From contig JAFWFL010000073.1 of NCBI GenBank assembly GCA_017515595.1, positions 1 through 61,709 of the forward strand: DNA of 61,709 bases. The letters run 5' to 3'. Source of the stretch: Coriobacteriales bacterium. GTDB taxonomy: Bacteria; Actinomycetota; Coriobacteriia; Coriobacteriales; UMGS124. Below the pieces are notes generated by a model, which saw only the letters and a list, made by a program, of their open reading frames with translations, did no database searches and was not told the origin of the DNA. Positions 1-9,126 of this stretch are shown one piece after another. Numbering within the stretch: the first letter of the stretch is position 1; every line of letters begins with the position of its first letter. Position numbers and translations under genes: made by a program.

Positions 1-82
1 ATTTGTTTTAATAGTGTAATAAGCTTTTACCTGGCATTATATTGATTGTCGAAAAAGCAATATCTGAGTAAGAGCCTGCATG

Positions 83-330
83 AGACAACGAATCGTCACC
101 TTTTTGCCATTTGCACTTGTCAGAGAGATAAAATTCTGGCTTCAAGACAACGAATCCTCACCTTTTTGCCATCAGCCTTTAGCCGAGAAACCCCAAACTC
201 TCGTCTGAGACAACGGATCCTCACCTTTTTGCCATCAGCCTTTAGCCGAGAAACCCCAAACTCTCGTCTGAGACAACGGATCCTCACCTTTTTGCCACCA
301 GCCTTTGGTTGAGGAGCCCTTAACTCTCCC
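83..330. repeat. Tandem repeat, about 63-bp period, four copies
   Basis: Units start at 83, 145, 208 and 271 with AGACAACG and continue with a CTCACCTTTTTGCCA block. Copies 2 and 3 are nearly identical over the whole unit. Copy 1 matches only in its first ~27 bp and copy 4 degrades after ~300. Units 2 and 3 each contain GCCGAGAA (182 and 245), the word over-represented across the window. An open frame runs through the array (46-312) only because 63 is divisible by 3. It has no ribosome binding site and I do not call it a gene. The rest of 1-498 holds no gene; the promoter of the downstream operon must lie between 330 and 480. Confidence 0.85.
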
Positions 331-456
331 GAGAAGCCCTTACCTATTGTTTGAAATAGATAATTCTGCCAAGTTGGCTCAACATTGGTAATCCAGTTAG
401 ATCATAAATGTCTATTTGGATTATATGATTGGGTAACTGCCGTGATATAGTGACAG

Positions 457-474
457 TAAATAGTTTACTATTTA
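457..474. promoter_or_regulatory. Perfect 8-bp inverted repeat upstream of the ECF operon (candidate operator)
   Basis: TAAATAGT-TT-ACTATTTA is a perfect palindrome with a 2-bp centre. It ends 11 bp before the GAGGAGG ribosome binding site (485-491) of the first ECF gene. Its position suits a repressor or activator site. The AraC-type gene inside the operon, or an iron-responsive regulator encoded elsewhere, could bind it. It does not match a standard Fur or DtxR box well. The palindrome is seen directly; its role is inferred. Confidence 0.5.
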
Positions 475-498
475 TAACTCTTATGAGGAGGCAGTATT

Positions 499-1092
499 AT
501 GAGCAGCGCAGAAATATCAAAAAGACTGAACGGCAGAGACCTTATTAACATAGGTATCTACACGGCTATTTATTTTGTGGTTGTTATGGCATTGGCTATG
601 ACCGGCCTCATTCCCATTTGTTTGATTCTCTTATCTTCAATGATTGCTGTTGTGGGCGGCATTCCCTTCATGCTCTTTCTTACCAAGGTCAAAAAGCCCG
701 GCATGATTTTGATAATGAGTGTCATCATGGGCATTATTATGTTTGTGACCGGCATGACCTGGATGCCTATTCCGGTTTCGATTGTAACGGGATTGATTGC
801 CGAGTTTGTTTACTGGCGCGGTAACTACAGCAGCATCAAAAGCGCAATACTTACCACAGGCGTATTCCCCTTATGGGCATGCGGAAACTACTTACCCCTG
901 TTTTTACAACGTGAACAGTATTTTGCGGATCGTGCAAGCTACGGAGAAGAATATGCCGCACAGGTGATGCAGCTGACGCCTGACTGGATGTTTATTGTTC
1001 TTGTGGTTGCAACATTTGTGTGCGGCATTATTGGCGGACTCATTGGCAAGGCGCTGCTCAAAAAGCATTTTGAAAAGGCAGGTATCGCGTAA
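499..1092 (+). CDS. ECF transporter substrate-binding S component, MptS/Trep_Strep type
   Basis: A 197-residue integral membrane protein with about six hydrophobic segments and few polar stretches, matching the size of the Trep_Strep/MptD S components of energy-coupling-factor importers. S components bind the small-molecule substrate in the membrane and dock onto the T component. The ATG at 499 follows GAGGAGG at a good distance. The stop codon overlaps the start of the T component, so this is the first gene of a tight S-T-A operon. In streptococci and lactobacilli, S-T-A genes next to a pair of half ABC transporters have been linked to heme uptake. The substrate here is inferred from that order only; a metal chelate or vitamin is possible. 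Confidence 0.85.
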   Translation: MSSAEISKRLNGRDLINIGIYTAIYFVVVMALAMTGLIPICLILLSSMIAVVGGIPFMLFLTKVKKPGMILIMSVIMGIIMFVTGMTWMPIPVSIVTGLIAEFVYWRGNYSSIKSAILTTGVFPLWACGNYLPLFLQREQYFADRASYGEEYAAQVMQLTPDWMFIVLVVATFVCGIIGGLIGKALLKKHFEKAGIA

Positions 1093-1814
1093 TGCTGCCG
1101 GAGGCGTCTATCAAAAAGAAGCCGTTTGCGCTTGATCCGCGAACCAAACTGCTGCTCGTATTTATGGAAGCGGTTTTTGTTCTTGCCACAGCCGGAGGAG
1201 AGCATCTCTTCTTTATGCGCATCGCGTTAACCGCTCTGCCGTTTTTGCTGCTGCTTACTGCAAGACGGTACAAAACATGCGCGATTGGTCTTGCGGTGCT
1301 GGGAGTCTGTACTGTCCTGGAATACCTCGTGTTCCCTCAGGTAAGCGGTGTTTTGGCTGCATTTTTACTGATTATCATCACCATAGTTACGAGGTTTTTC
1401 CCTGCGTACATGATGGGTGTTTACGTTATTAAAACAACAACGGTAAGCGAGTTCAAAGCTGCCATGGAACGTATGCATGTGCCCGATGAGCTCACCATAC
1501 CTTTGTGCGTAATGTTTAGATTTTTCCCGACCGTGCACGAGGAAGCAGTCTCTATCAACGCAGCTATGCGCATGCGTGGCATACAGTTTGGCGGAGGTAA
1601 AGCTCTCAGCATGCTCGAGTACCGCTTAGTGCCTATGATCTCTTGCTCGGCGAAAATCGGAGAAGAGCTGAGCGCCGCTGCACTTACCAGAGGACTCGGC
1701 AAATCAAGAAAACGCACCAACATATGCCGCATTGGTTTTGGAGTATTTGATTGGTGCGTTATAGCGTTTGCGCTTGCTATTATTGTTTATTGGGCCTGGG
1801 GGTTTGTGCAGTGA
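1092..1814 (+). CDS. ECF transporter transmembrane T component (CbiQ/EcfT family)
   Basis: A 240-residue membrane protein of the CbiQ/EcfT family, which couples ATP hydrolysis by the A subunits to movement of the S component. Hydrophobic segments cluster at the N-terminus and around residues 60-120. The cytoplasmic coupling region carries short Arg-rich helices, including a MRMRGI stretch near residue 157 and a SAAALTRGLG stretch near 195, like the Ala-Arg-Gly motifs that contact EcfA. The ATG overlaps the TAA of the S gene (TAATG). The TGA overlaps the GTG start of the ATPase, which implies translational coupling. Confidence 0.88.
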   Translation: MLPEASIKKKPFALDPRTKLLLVFMEAVFVLATAGGEHLFFMRIALTALPFLLLLTARRYKTCAIGLAVLGVCTVLEYLVFPQVSGVLAAFLLIIITIVTRFFPAYMMGVYVIKTTTVSEFKAAMERMHVPDELTIPLCVMFRFFPTVHEEAVSINAAMRMRGIQFGGGKALSMLEYRLVPMISCSAKIGEELSAAALTRGLGKSRKRTNICRIGFGVFDWCVIAFALAIIVYWAWGFVQ

Positions 1815-3232
1815 TTGAGTTTAGCCACGTTTCTTTTGCATATGCGGCAAACCCCGGGCAGCAAAGTCTCTGTGATGTTTCGCTTACCGTACATGACGGA
1901 GAATGCGTGCTCTTAACAGGCAGCTCGGGATGCGGAAAATCAACCTTTTTGCGCCTGCTCAACGGACTTATTCCTGAATTCTACCCGGGTGAGCGCACAG
2001 GTACCGTTACCATAGACAATACGCTGCTGACCTCGGCTTCAGTTTATGAGATGGTGGGAAAAATTGGGACTGTGTTCCAAAACCCGCGTTCTCAGTTTTT
2101 TACCGTAGATACTACCAGTGAGCTTGCTTTTGGATGCGAAAATCTCGCCCTGCCCGAGAAGGAAATACTTAACCGCATACATTCAACCGTTCAGCGATTT
2201 GATATTGAGTACCTTGTGGATCGTGACATTTTTAAACTGTCCGGCGGAGAAAAACAAAAAATCGCCTGTGCCTCCGTTGACGTTTTGCAACCGGGCATTA
2301 TTTTGCTTGATGAGCCAAGCGCCAATCTCGATTACAAAGCCGCTGATGATTTGCGCAAACTCATTCAAGCTTGGAAGTCTGCCGGTAAAACAATTCTCAT
2401 TGCCGAGCATAGAATCAATTACGTATGGGATCTCTGCGACCGGGTGGTTATTTTGCAGGACGGAGCCGTTGCGGAGGATCTTAATGCGCAGCAAAAAGAA
2501 GCTTTAACAAACAGGCAGCTCAATGAGTGGCATTTGCGGTCGCGCGCGAGGGTTTCTCCGCAGGAGCTTGTGGCTGTGCGGCTTACGGATCTGCGGGAGA
2601 ATTCAGAAACGGAATCAATTGAATTACGAGGGTTTTCTTACCAATATACCAAAGACAGGAAGCTCTTTGCGCTTGATGATATGCATATACAAACCAATGC
2701 CGTAACAGCGCTTGTGGGGAACAACGGCGCAGGTAAAACAACGTTTCTTGAATGCTTGTGCGGCATTCGCAAATGTCCCGGCATTCTGCGCTATAAAGAC
2801 AAAGAGTATCGTGCAAAAGAGCGCCGGGGTTTGGTGTTTATGGTTATGCAGGACCCCAACCACCAGCTGTTTACCGAGTCGGTTTTGGATGAGGTACTTA
2901 TCAGCCAGCCGGAACAGGACAAAGAAGCCGCCCGTGGCATTCTCGAGAAACTCGATCTTTTGCCGTTTGCGGAGCGCCACCCCATGTCGCTTTCTGGCGG
3001 ACAAAAACAGCGCGTGGCCATAGCCTGCGCGGTTGCATCAGAGTGTCCCATTCTTTTGTTTGACGAGCCTACGAGCGGGCTTGATTATGACTCAATGCGA
3101 AAGGTTTCGGCCATTATGAAGCAGCTCAAGGATACCGGTCATACTATCATAACCGTAACGCATGACACTGAGTTTATTGAGACCTGTTGCGACTATGCGC
3201 TCAGCTTTGGGGGGCCGGCTTATGACAGGTAA
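1811..3232 (+). CDS. Fused two-domain ECF ATPase (EcfA-EcfA')
   Basis: A 473-residue protein with two ABC ATPase domains in one chain. Domain 1 has Walker A GSSGCGKST, signature LSGGEKQK and Walker B ILLDEP. Domain 2 has GNNGAGKTT, LSGGQKQR and LLFDEP followed by TSGLD. It therefore replaces the usual EcfA1/EcfA2 pair. I place the start at the GTG at 1811, which overlaps the TGA of the T gene (GTGA) and gives the normal VIEFSHVSF N-terminus. An upstream in-frame ATG at 1751 would add 20 residues read out of the T gene. The gene overlaps the next one by 11 bp. Confidence 0.88.
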   Translation: MIEFSHVSFAYAANPGQQSLCDVSLTVHDGECVLLTGSSGCGKSTFLRLLNGLIPEFYPGERTGTVTIDNTLLTSASVYEMVGKIGTVFQNPRSQFFTVDTTSELAFGCENLALPEKEILNRIHSTVQRFDIEYLVDRDIFKLSGGEKQKIACASVDVLQPGIILLDEPSANLDYKAADDLRKLIQAWKSAGKTILIAEHRINYVWDLCDRVVILQDGAVAEDLNAQQKEALTNRQLNEWHLRSRARVSPQELVAVRLTDLRENSETESIELRGFSYQYTKDRKLFALDDMHIQTNAVTALVGNNGAGKTTFLECLCGIRKCPGILRYKDKEYRAKERRGLVFMVMQDPNHQLFTESVLDEVLISQPEQDKEAARGILEKLDLLPFAERHPMSLSGGQKQRVAIACAVASECPILLFDEPTSGLDYDSMRKVSAIMKQLKDTGHTIITVTHDTEFIETCCDYALSFGGPAYDR

Positions 3233-4202
3233 TCAAACAATATGGGAGACATTTCAGAGTTTTCAGGAGCGCGGCTCGTTCAGGCTTCTTGCAAATACTC
3301 CTAACACCGTGGTGATTCGCGTAGAAAACGAAACCGGCGAAGGAGACATGATTGTTTACCGGGTATTTGACGGTATTTATCTCATGTTTAACGACTACCA
3401 CATGGCCTACTACGACTCCACTTTTCAGGCGGCTCATACGGTATTTGCGGTTGATTATTGCCGGGAAGGCCACCTTGTGATGGAGTGCGAAAACGGGTTA
3501 TGCCAGGTCAAAAAAGCAGGAAGCGTATGTATTGATTCGCGGGTGCACCATAAAGGGGTCGCAAGGTTTCCCACCAGCCATTATCACGGTATAACCATAG
3601 GGTTCGAAAGCAATCTTGCCGGCAAAACTCTTGACGATACCATGAGTTCAATACCGGTTGACCTCACGGCAATCCGTGAAAAGTATTGCAGTGCGGACGG
3701 ATTCTATATTATGAATGACCAGGATACCCTCAACCGCATTTTTATGGATCTCTACCACGCGCCGGAAAAAGCAAAGATCTCATGGTTTCGTGCCAAGATT
3801 ATGGAGCTTCTCATTTGCCTGCAGGTCATGGAGCCGCAAAGCCTCAACGGCGAACGTCCGTATTTTTATAAAGACCAGGTTGAGAAGGTACACGCGGCAG
3901 CTAAACTGCTTACCGAGGATTTGCGCGAAGATCACACCATAGAAGAGCTTGCCCGAACATTTAATATTTCGCTCACTGCATTTAAGAATTGTTTTAAAAG
4001 CGTGTACGGTAAGCCCGTTTTTACCTGGCTTACTGCCCAGAGAATGCAAAAAGCGTGCGAACTCTTGCTTGAACAGCCCAACATGCCGGTTAGTGATATT
4101 GCCTATGAGATTGGTTACGAGAACGTGGGCAAATTCTGCGGTGTTTTTAAGCGCACGTACGGCATGAGCCCACGCGAATATCGCAACAACAGAGGAGGAT
4201 GA
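3222..4202 (+). CDS. AraC-family transcriptional regulator
   Basis: A 326-residue regulator with an N-terminal effector domain of about 220 residues and a C-terminal double helix-turn-helix. The latter includes TIEELARTFNISLTAFKNCF and the family hallmark near the end, DIAYEIGYENVGKFCGVFKR followed by YGMSPREYR. The ATG at 3222 overlaps the ATPase gene by 11 bp; an earlier in-frame ATG at 3162 lies deep in that gene and is unlikely. AraC regulators beside paired half ABC transporters occur in siderophore loci such as ybtA-ybtPQ. It probably activates its own operon in response to the imported ligand. Confidence 0.88.
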   Translation: MTGNQTIWETFQSFQERGSFRLLANTPNTVVIRVENETGEGDMIVYRVFDGIYLMFNDYHMAYYDSTFQAAHTVFAVDYCREGHLVMECENGLCQVKKAGSVCIDSRVHHKGVARFPTSHYHGITIGFESNLAGKTLDDTMSSIPVDLTAIREKYCSADGFYIMNDQDTLNRIFMDLYHAPEKAKISWFRAKIMELLICLQVMEPQSLNGERPYFYKDQVEKVHAAAKLLTEDLREDHTIEELARTFNISLTAFKNCFKSVYGKPVFTWLTAQRMQKACELLLEQPNMPVSDIAYEIGYENVGKFCGVFKRTYGMSPREYRNNRGG

Positions 4203-4205
4203 TGT

Positions 4206-5960
4206 ATGACAACAAATAAACAGACCGCCCTTGGCTGGGTACTGGGCCAGACGGGCGATCATAAAAAGCAGTTTGTGCTCGCGGTTGCGCTCGCTGTTTT
4301 GGGCGTTATTTGCGCGGTAGCCCCGTACTTTTTTGTGGCAGACATTGTGCGCGGTATAATGAACGGTATCAAAGAGCTTGACTATTATGTGGTGAGATGC
4401 ATTTATATTGCGGTGTTTTGGCTGGCACGAGTGCTGTTCCATTCGTTTTCGACCGCTACAAGCCATAGGGCGACGTTTACCGTTCTTGGCGAGATTCGTA
4501 AGCGCGCAACCGAGAAGCTCACTAAAATGCCGTTGGGCACCGTTCTTTCGCAAAGCTCGGGGTCGCTAAAGAATACGCTCATTGAGCGTATTGATTCCAT
4601 AGAGACAACGCTTGCCCACATAGTGCCTGAGTTTACAGCGAATCTCCTGGTTCCTCTCGTCATTATTGTGTATATCTTTACCATTGATTGGCGCATGGGT
4701 CTCGCATCGCTGCTCACGGTCCCCCTTGGGCTCTTTTGTTACGTCTTTATGATGAAAGGCAGCGCCGGTTTTTACGAGAAGACGGTTGCCGCAACAAAAG
4801 CGCTCAACAATACAGCTGTTGAGTACATTAACGGCATTCAGGTGATCAAGGTATTTGGCAAAACCAAATCAAGCTATGAACGTTTTGTGACTGATGCCGT
4901 TGCCGCTGCAAGCAGTTTTATAGACTGGATGCGCTCGAGCATTATTCCCTTTACGTTTGCTATGGTTATTATGCCTTCCACCATGGTCTCGGTGCTCCCT
5001 ATAGGAGGGCTTTTGGTGCAGGGCGGAACGCTTGACCCGGCAGATTTTGTGACAATAATCATTCTCTCGGTAGGTGTTATTGCCCCCATCATTACCTGTA
5101 TGAGCTATTCTGATGACATCCGCACCATGGGTACCATCATTGGCGAGGTCAGAAGCATTGTTGATGCTCCTGAGATGACCCGTCCGCTCAAGGGCAGTGT
5201 TCCCCAAAAGAATGATCTTGACCTTGAGAATGTGACGTTTAGCTATGAAGACAAAGAGGTGCTTCATGGTATTAACATGCACATCCCCGAGGGCAGCTTT
5301 GTGGCGCTGGTAGGACCCTCAGGCAGTGGCAAAAGCACAATCGCCCGTCTCATCGCATCTCTGTGGGATGTAGACGACGGGAGCATTTCTTTGGGAGAAA
5401 CCAATATAAAGGACATCCCGCTTGAAGATTATGCTGACAAAATGGCCTTTGTATCGCAGGATAATTACCTGTTTAATATGACTGTGCGCGAGAATATTCG
5501 CATTGGGCGTGCTGACGCAACAGATGAAGAAGTCGAGCAAGCCGCTAAAATGAGCGGTTGTCATGAGTTTATTTGCAGTTTGGAAAACGGCTATGACACC
5601 CTTGTGGGTTCCGGTGGCGGGCATCTCTCGGGAGGAGAGCGTCAGAGAATCTCAATAGCGCGGGCTATGCTTAAAAATGCTCCTATCATTATTTTGGACG
5701 AAGCAACCGCATACACCGACCCCGAGAACGAGGCCATTATCCAGCGCTCGGTGAGCAACCTTACCAAAGGTAAAACGCTGATTGTTATTGCCCACCGGCT
5801 TTCTACCGTTACCGACGCAGATACGATCTATGTTGTGGAGGACGGCATGATCTCTGACCAAGGTACGCATGAAGAGCTTTTGCAACATGGCGGACTCTAT
5901 GCGGCTATGTACGCAGCCCATATGGCAGTCAAAGACGGTGAGGTGGACGTCAATGCTTAA
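4206..5960 (+). CDS. Half ABC transporter, permease-ATPase fusion (first of a pair)
   Basis: A 584-residue half transporter with an N-terminal six-helix membrane domain (residues ~15-310) and a C-terminal ATPase. The ATPase shows Walker A GPSGSGKST, signature LSGGERQRISIARAML, Walker B IIILDEAT and the switch histidine in IVIAHRLST. It starts 4 bp after the AraC stop with GAGGAGGATG as ribosome binding site. The next gene encodes a similar protein and overlaps by 8 bp, so the two likely form a heterodimer. Such pairs (YbtPQ/IrtAB-like) can import metal-siderophores although they have an exporter fold. Direction and substrate are inferred from context. Confidence 0.88.
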   Translation: MTTNKQTALGWVLGQTGDHKKQFVLAVALAVLGVICAVAPYFFVADIVRGIMNGIKELDYYVVRCIYIAVFWLARVLFHSFSTATSHRATFTVLGEIRKRATEKLTKMPLGTVLSQSSGSLKNTLIERIDSIETTLAHIVPEFTANLLVPLVIIVYIFTIDWRMGLASLLTVPLGLFCYVFMMKGSAGFYEKTVAATKALNNTAVEYINGIQVIKVFGKTKSSYERFVTDAVAAASSFIDWMRSSIIPFTFAMVIMPSTMVSVLPIGGLLVQGGTLDPADFVTIIILSVGVIAPIITCMSYSDDIRTMGTIIGEVRSIVDAPEMTRPLKGSVPQKNDLDLENVTFSYEDKEVLHGINMHIPEGSFVALVGPSGSGKSTIARLIASLWDVDDGSISLGETNIKDIPLEDYADKMAFVSQDNYLFNMTVRENIRIGRADATDEEVEQAAKMSGCHEFICSLENGYDTLVGSGGGHLSGGERQRISIARAMLKNAPIIILDEATAYTDPENEAIIQRSVSNLTKGKTLIVIAHRLSTVTDADTIYVVEDGMISDQGTHEELLQHGGLYAAMYAAHMAVKDGEVDVNA

Positions 5961-7701
5961 AATAATTCGCAGATTTTTTGCCTTTTGCGGAGAAGAAAAC
6001 CGCCGCAAATTTTATATGTCCATTGTACTGGGACTCTTCCAGGCAATTTTTGATGCACTTAAGATTCCCGCCATTGCCGTCATGATTATGGCGCTTATGA
6101 ACGGCCGGGTAGAAACCGGCGATATCCTGCTTTCGCTTGGCATTATGCTTATCAGCATCATTGGGGCCGGTCTCTTTAAATCAAAAGCCACTATGCTCCA
6201 AACCGAGGGAGGCTATGATACCTGTGCCAAAAAGCGCATCGAGATTGCCGAACACATGCGCTACCTGCCCATGGGCTATTTTAACAGCAACAGCCTCGGC
6301 CAAATTACCTCTGTTACCACCAATGTGATGCAGAATCTTGAGAACGTGGCAACCCGTGTGGTCATGCTTGTCTGCGAAGGCCTGCTCACAACCGCAGTGA
6401 TTATTGTGATGCTTGTCTTTTTTGACTGGCGCATCGCGCTTGTGCTCTTATGCGGCCTCATAGTATTCCTGGGTGCAAATACCCTGCTTCAAAAAGCAGC
6501 GGGCAAGCTCTCGCAAAAGAAGGTCGCAAGCGATGCCAAGCTTGTCGAGAAGGTCCTCGAATACCTTCAGGGTATGGCCGAGGTAAAGTCGTACCATTTA
6601 AGCGGCGCAAAAAGCAGGGAGCTCAATGAGGCTATTGCTGATAACGTTGCTGTTAACACCCGCATGGAGATGCAGCTCATTCCCCGTATGAGTTTGCAGA
6701 GTTATATTTCAAAACTAACCGGTGTTGCCATGGTATTCTTCTCGTGCTTGTTTTACGCACAGGGTACTATGGAGCCGCTTATTGCCGTAGTAATGGTTAT
6801 CAGCGCGTTTATTGTATATGCGAGTCTCGAAACCGCCGGTAATTACTCGGCATTATTGCGCGTTGTTGATGTAAGCGTTGACCGTGCACAGGAGATTCTT
6901 GATACTCCGCAGATGGACATTGAGGGCAAAGATATAGTGCCGGTTACACATACGCTTGCCGCGAACCATATTGACTTTAGCTACGAGCAACGCAAGGTTA
7001 TTGATGATGTGAGCATCACGATTCCGCAGCGTACAACCACTGCGATTGTTGGTCCCAGCGGCAGCGGAAAGACGACCCTCGTCAATTTGCTTGCACGTTT
7101 TTGGGATGTAGAAAAAGGTACTGTCGAGCTTGATGGACACAATGTCCGGGAGTACAGCATGGACAGCCTTATGTCAAACTTTAGTTTTGTCTTCCAGAAT
7201 GTCTATTTGTTCAAAGATACCATTGCCAACAATATTCGCTTTGGCCGCCCGGAAGCCGGTATGGACGAGGTTATAGCAGCAGCTCAAAAGGCGTGCTGTC
7301 ACGACTTTATTATGCAGTTGCCGCAAGGCTATGATACGATTATTGGCGAGGGCGGGCAAAGCCTCTCGGGAGGCGAGCGCCAGCGTATCTCAATTGCCCG
7401 GGCCATCATGAAAAACGCCCCGGTTATTTTCCTGGACGAAGCAACCGCCAATATTGACCCCGAGAACGAAAACGAACTCATGCACGCAATCGAAGCGCTT
7501 ACGCACGAGAAAACCGTCATCATGATCGCGCACCGCCTCAAGACCGTTGAACATGCCAATCTGATTCTTGTTATGGATAAAGGCAAAATAGTGCAACAAG
7601 GCACACACGCCGAGCTTATGCAGCAAGAAGGCATTTACAAAACCTTCATTGGAGAGCGCCGCGAAGCCGCCAGCTGGAAACTCGGCAGCAAAAACACGTG
7701 A
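5953..7701 (+). CDS. Half ABC transporter, permease-ATPase fusion (second of a pair)
   Basis: A 582-residue partner of the preceding half transporter with the same layout: Walker A GPSGSGKTT, signature LSGGERQRISIARAIM, Walker B VIFLDEAT and IMIAHRLKT. I choose the ATG at 5953, preceded by GAGGTGG and overlapping the upstream stop. A longer frame from 5869 would run inside the previous gene. It is the last gene of the operon; a strong terminator follows at 7746. The equivalent two-gene module sits beside ECF genes in known Gram-positive heme loci, which is the basis for the heme or siderophore inference. Confidence 0.88.
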   Translation: MLKIIRRFFAFCGEENRRKFYMSIVLGLFQAIFDALKIPAIAVMIMALMNGRVETGDILLSLGIMLISIIGAGLFKSKATMLQTEGGYDTCAKKRIEIAEHMRYLPMGYFNSNSLGQITSVTTNVMQNLENVATRVVMLVCEGLLTTAVIIVMLVFFDWRIALVLLCGLIVFLGANTLLQKAAGKLSQKKVASDAKLVEKVLEYLQGMAEVKSYHLSGAKSRELNEAIADNVAVNTRMEMQLIPRMSLQSYISKLTGVAMVFFSCLFYAQGTMEPLIAVVMVISAFIVYASLETAGNYSALLRVVDVSVDRAQEILDTPQMDIEGKDIVPVTHTLAANHIDFSYEQRKVIDDVSITIPQRTTTAIVGPSGSGKTTLVNLLARFWDVEKGTVELDGHNVREYSMDSLMSNFSFVFQNVYLFKDTIANNIRFGRPEAGMDEVIAAAQKACCHDFIMQLPQGYDTIIGEGGQSLSGGERQRISIARAIMKNAPVIFLDEATANIDPENENELMHAIEALTHEKTVIMIAHRLKTVEHANLILVMDKGKIVQQGTHAELMQQEGIYKTFIGERREAASWKLGSKNT

Positions 7702-7745
7702 CAGAGGGATTTTCTCGGTCTATAACTTGAACACGGTCATTCTTC

Positions 7746-7784
7746 AAAACCACCCCGCACATTTTGGTTGTGCGGGGTGGTTTT
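7746..7784 (+). terminator. Rho-independent terminator of the ECF/ABC operon
   Basis: The arms AAAACCACCCCGCAC and GTGCGGGGTGGTTTT form a 15-bp perfect stem with a 9-nt loop, ending in a T run. It lies 45 bp after the stop of the last ABC gene and before the ECF sigma promoter. Confidence 0.93.
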
Positions 7785-7846
7785 GAGTATAATCCGACAT
7801 GCAAAAACTCCGCTTGTGGGAAGTTCTAAAATTTTTTGATTTTTCT

Positions 7847-7874
7847 TGTAACGAAACTCGGATTTGTACGTCTA
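7847..7874 (+). promoter_or_regulatory. Candidate ECF-sigma promoter (TGTAAC-N16-CGTCTA)
   Basis: TGTAAC at 7847-7852, a 16-bp spacer and CGTCTA at 7869-7874 match the general ECF-type promoter with an AAC -35 and a CGTC -10. It lies 34 bp upstream of the GTG start of the ECF sigma gene, which suggests the sigma factor reads its own operon. The match is seen; autoregulation is inferred from the usual behaviour of such genes. Confidence 0.65.
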
Positions 7875-7907
7875 ATTGATGTAAGGCCGGGAAGGAGGTG
7901 ATGATGT

Positions 7908-8399
7908 GTGAGCAGTGAGAGTTGGGAACAGCTATATAACGTCTATTATATGAGAGTTTTCTCGTTTGTCATGACGCTGGCGGCTGACCGGAACCTCGCA
8001 GAAGAAATAACCCAGGAAGCGTTTTTAAAGGCAATGTCAAAAGCAGACAGCTTCAGGGGCGAGGCTGACGAGGCAACATGGCTGTGTACGATCGCCAAGA
8101 ATTGCTTTACTGACGAGATGCGCAGGCGGAGCAAAACAGAACCTATCCCAGAAGAATTGCCTGCAGAGGGCAAGGATCTGGACGAGAATGCTCAGGACAA
8201 AGATTTTTCCTTCAGGATTCATGTAGCGCTGCATGCCCTGGAGGAACCGTATCGGGAAGTATTTGAACTGCGAGTCTTTGGCGAATTACCATTTGCCCAA
8301 ATTGGAACCATTTTTGAGAAGACCGAGAATTGGGCACGAGTCACATATCATCGGGCCCGGTTAAAACTACAGGAAAGGATGCGCGAACATGACAACTGA
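7908..8399 (+). CDS. ECF-family RNA polymerase sigma factor
   Basis: A 163-residue sigma-70 factor with only regions 2 and 4. Region 2 covers residues ~10-75, with the TQEAFLKAM core-binding stretch. Region 4 covers ~105-160, with PYREVFELRVFGELPFAQIG and a recognition helix near WARVTYHRAR. The GTG start at 7908 follows GAAGGAGGTG; an ATG at 7901 hits a stop after five codons. The 3' end overlaps the anti-sigma gene by 11 bp. It sits in the membrane-stress type triad of sigma, zinc-finger anti-sigma and DUF4097 protein. Confidence 0.9.
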   Translation: MSSESWEQLYNVYYMRVFSFVMTLAADRNLAEEITQEAFLKAMSKADSFRGEADEATWLCTIAKNCFTDEMRRRSKTEPIPEELPAEGKDLDENAQDKDFSFRIHVALHALEEPYREVFELRVFGELPFAQIGTIFEKTENWARVTYHRARLKLQERMREHDN

Positions 8400-9126
8400 T
8401 TGCGATGTGATCCGCGATTTGCTGCCGCTTTACGCGGATGATGTATGCAGTGACGCAAGCCGGCGCATCATAGAGGAACATCTCTTGGAGTGCCCCGAGT
8501 GCGCAGCCATGTTGGGCCAACTGCGAACAAGAGAAATCGAAGACAACCTAAGGAGTGAAACCGTGGAGGTTATTGCAAATCAAGAATTGCGGTTCAAGCG
8601 CCGCAGCGCCCAGGTGGGTTCGGTTATTGCGGGGATATTTATGATTCCCATTCTCGTGTGCCTGATTGTTAACTTGGCTTTGGGCGCAACACTCAGCTGG
8701 TTCTTTATAGTACTGGGCGGCCTGGCCGTGGCTGCTTCTCTTATTATTGTGCCGCTTATGGTGCCAAAAGACAAACCGTTCTGGACTCTTTGCGCGTTTT
8801 GCGTAAGCCTTATTGCTCTTCTGGCAATTTGTTGTGCTGTTACACACGGCAATTGGTTCTTTACGGCAGCCTCGGCTTCGCTCTTTGGACTCTCGGTTAT
8901 CTTTTTGCCCTTTGTTTTGCGTGCCGAGCCGGTAAAGCAGCGAATTGGGAGCTTTAGCCACGTGCTCATTTACGGAGCGGTTAATATCATTCTGTTTGCA
9001 AACATGATGAACATGATTACGTTATATACCAAAAGCCCATTTTCAACAGCCGTAATGGCCCTGCTTTGCATCGCCGGACTTGCGCTTCTGATTTATGCCA
9101 TCAAGACAAAAAGAGAGGAACAATAA
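8389..9126 (+). CDS. Anti-sigma factor with N-terminal zinc finger (zf-HC2) and membrane domain
   Basis: A 245-residue protein. The N-terminal ~45 residues contain the zinc-binding anti-sigma motif His-x3-Cys-x2-Cys (EHLLECPEC) after an upstream Cys (DCDVIRDLLPLYADD). Four to six hydrophobic segments follow from residue ~75 to the C-terminus. It should hold the upstream sigma factor at the membrane until a signal releases it. It overlaps the sigma gene by 11 bp and the next gene by 1 bp, so all three are translationally coupled. Confidence 0.88.
   Translation: MTTDCDVIRDLLPLYADDVCSDASRRIIEEHLLECPECAAMLGQLRTREIEDNLRSETVEVIANQELRFKRRSAQVGSVIAGIFMIPILVCLIVNLALGATLSWFFIVLGGLAVAASLIIVPLMVPKDKPFWTLCAFCVSLIALLAICCAVTHGNWFFTAASASLFGLSVIFLPFVLRAEPVKQRIGSFSHVLIYGAVNIILFANMMNMITLYTKSPFSTAVMALLCIAGLALLIYAIKTKREEQ

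Noticed and set aside
46-312. 88-codon open frame through the first repeats
   Set aside because: It exists because the repeat unit is 63 bp. No ribosome binding site, and the protein is the repeat translated.
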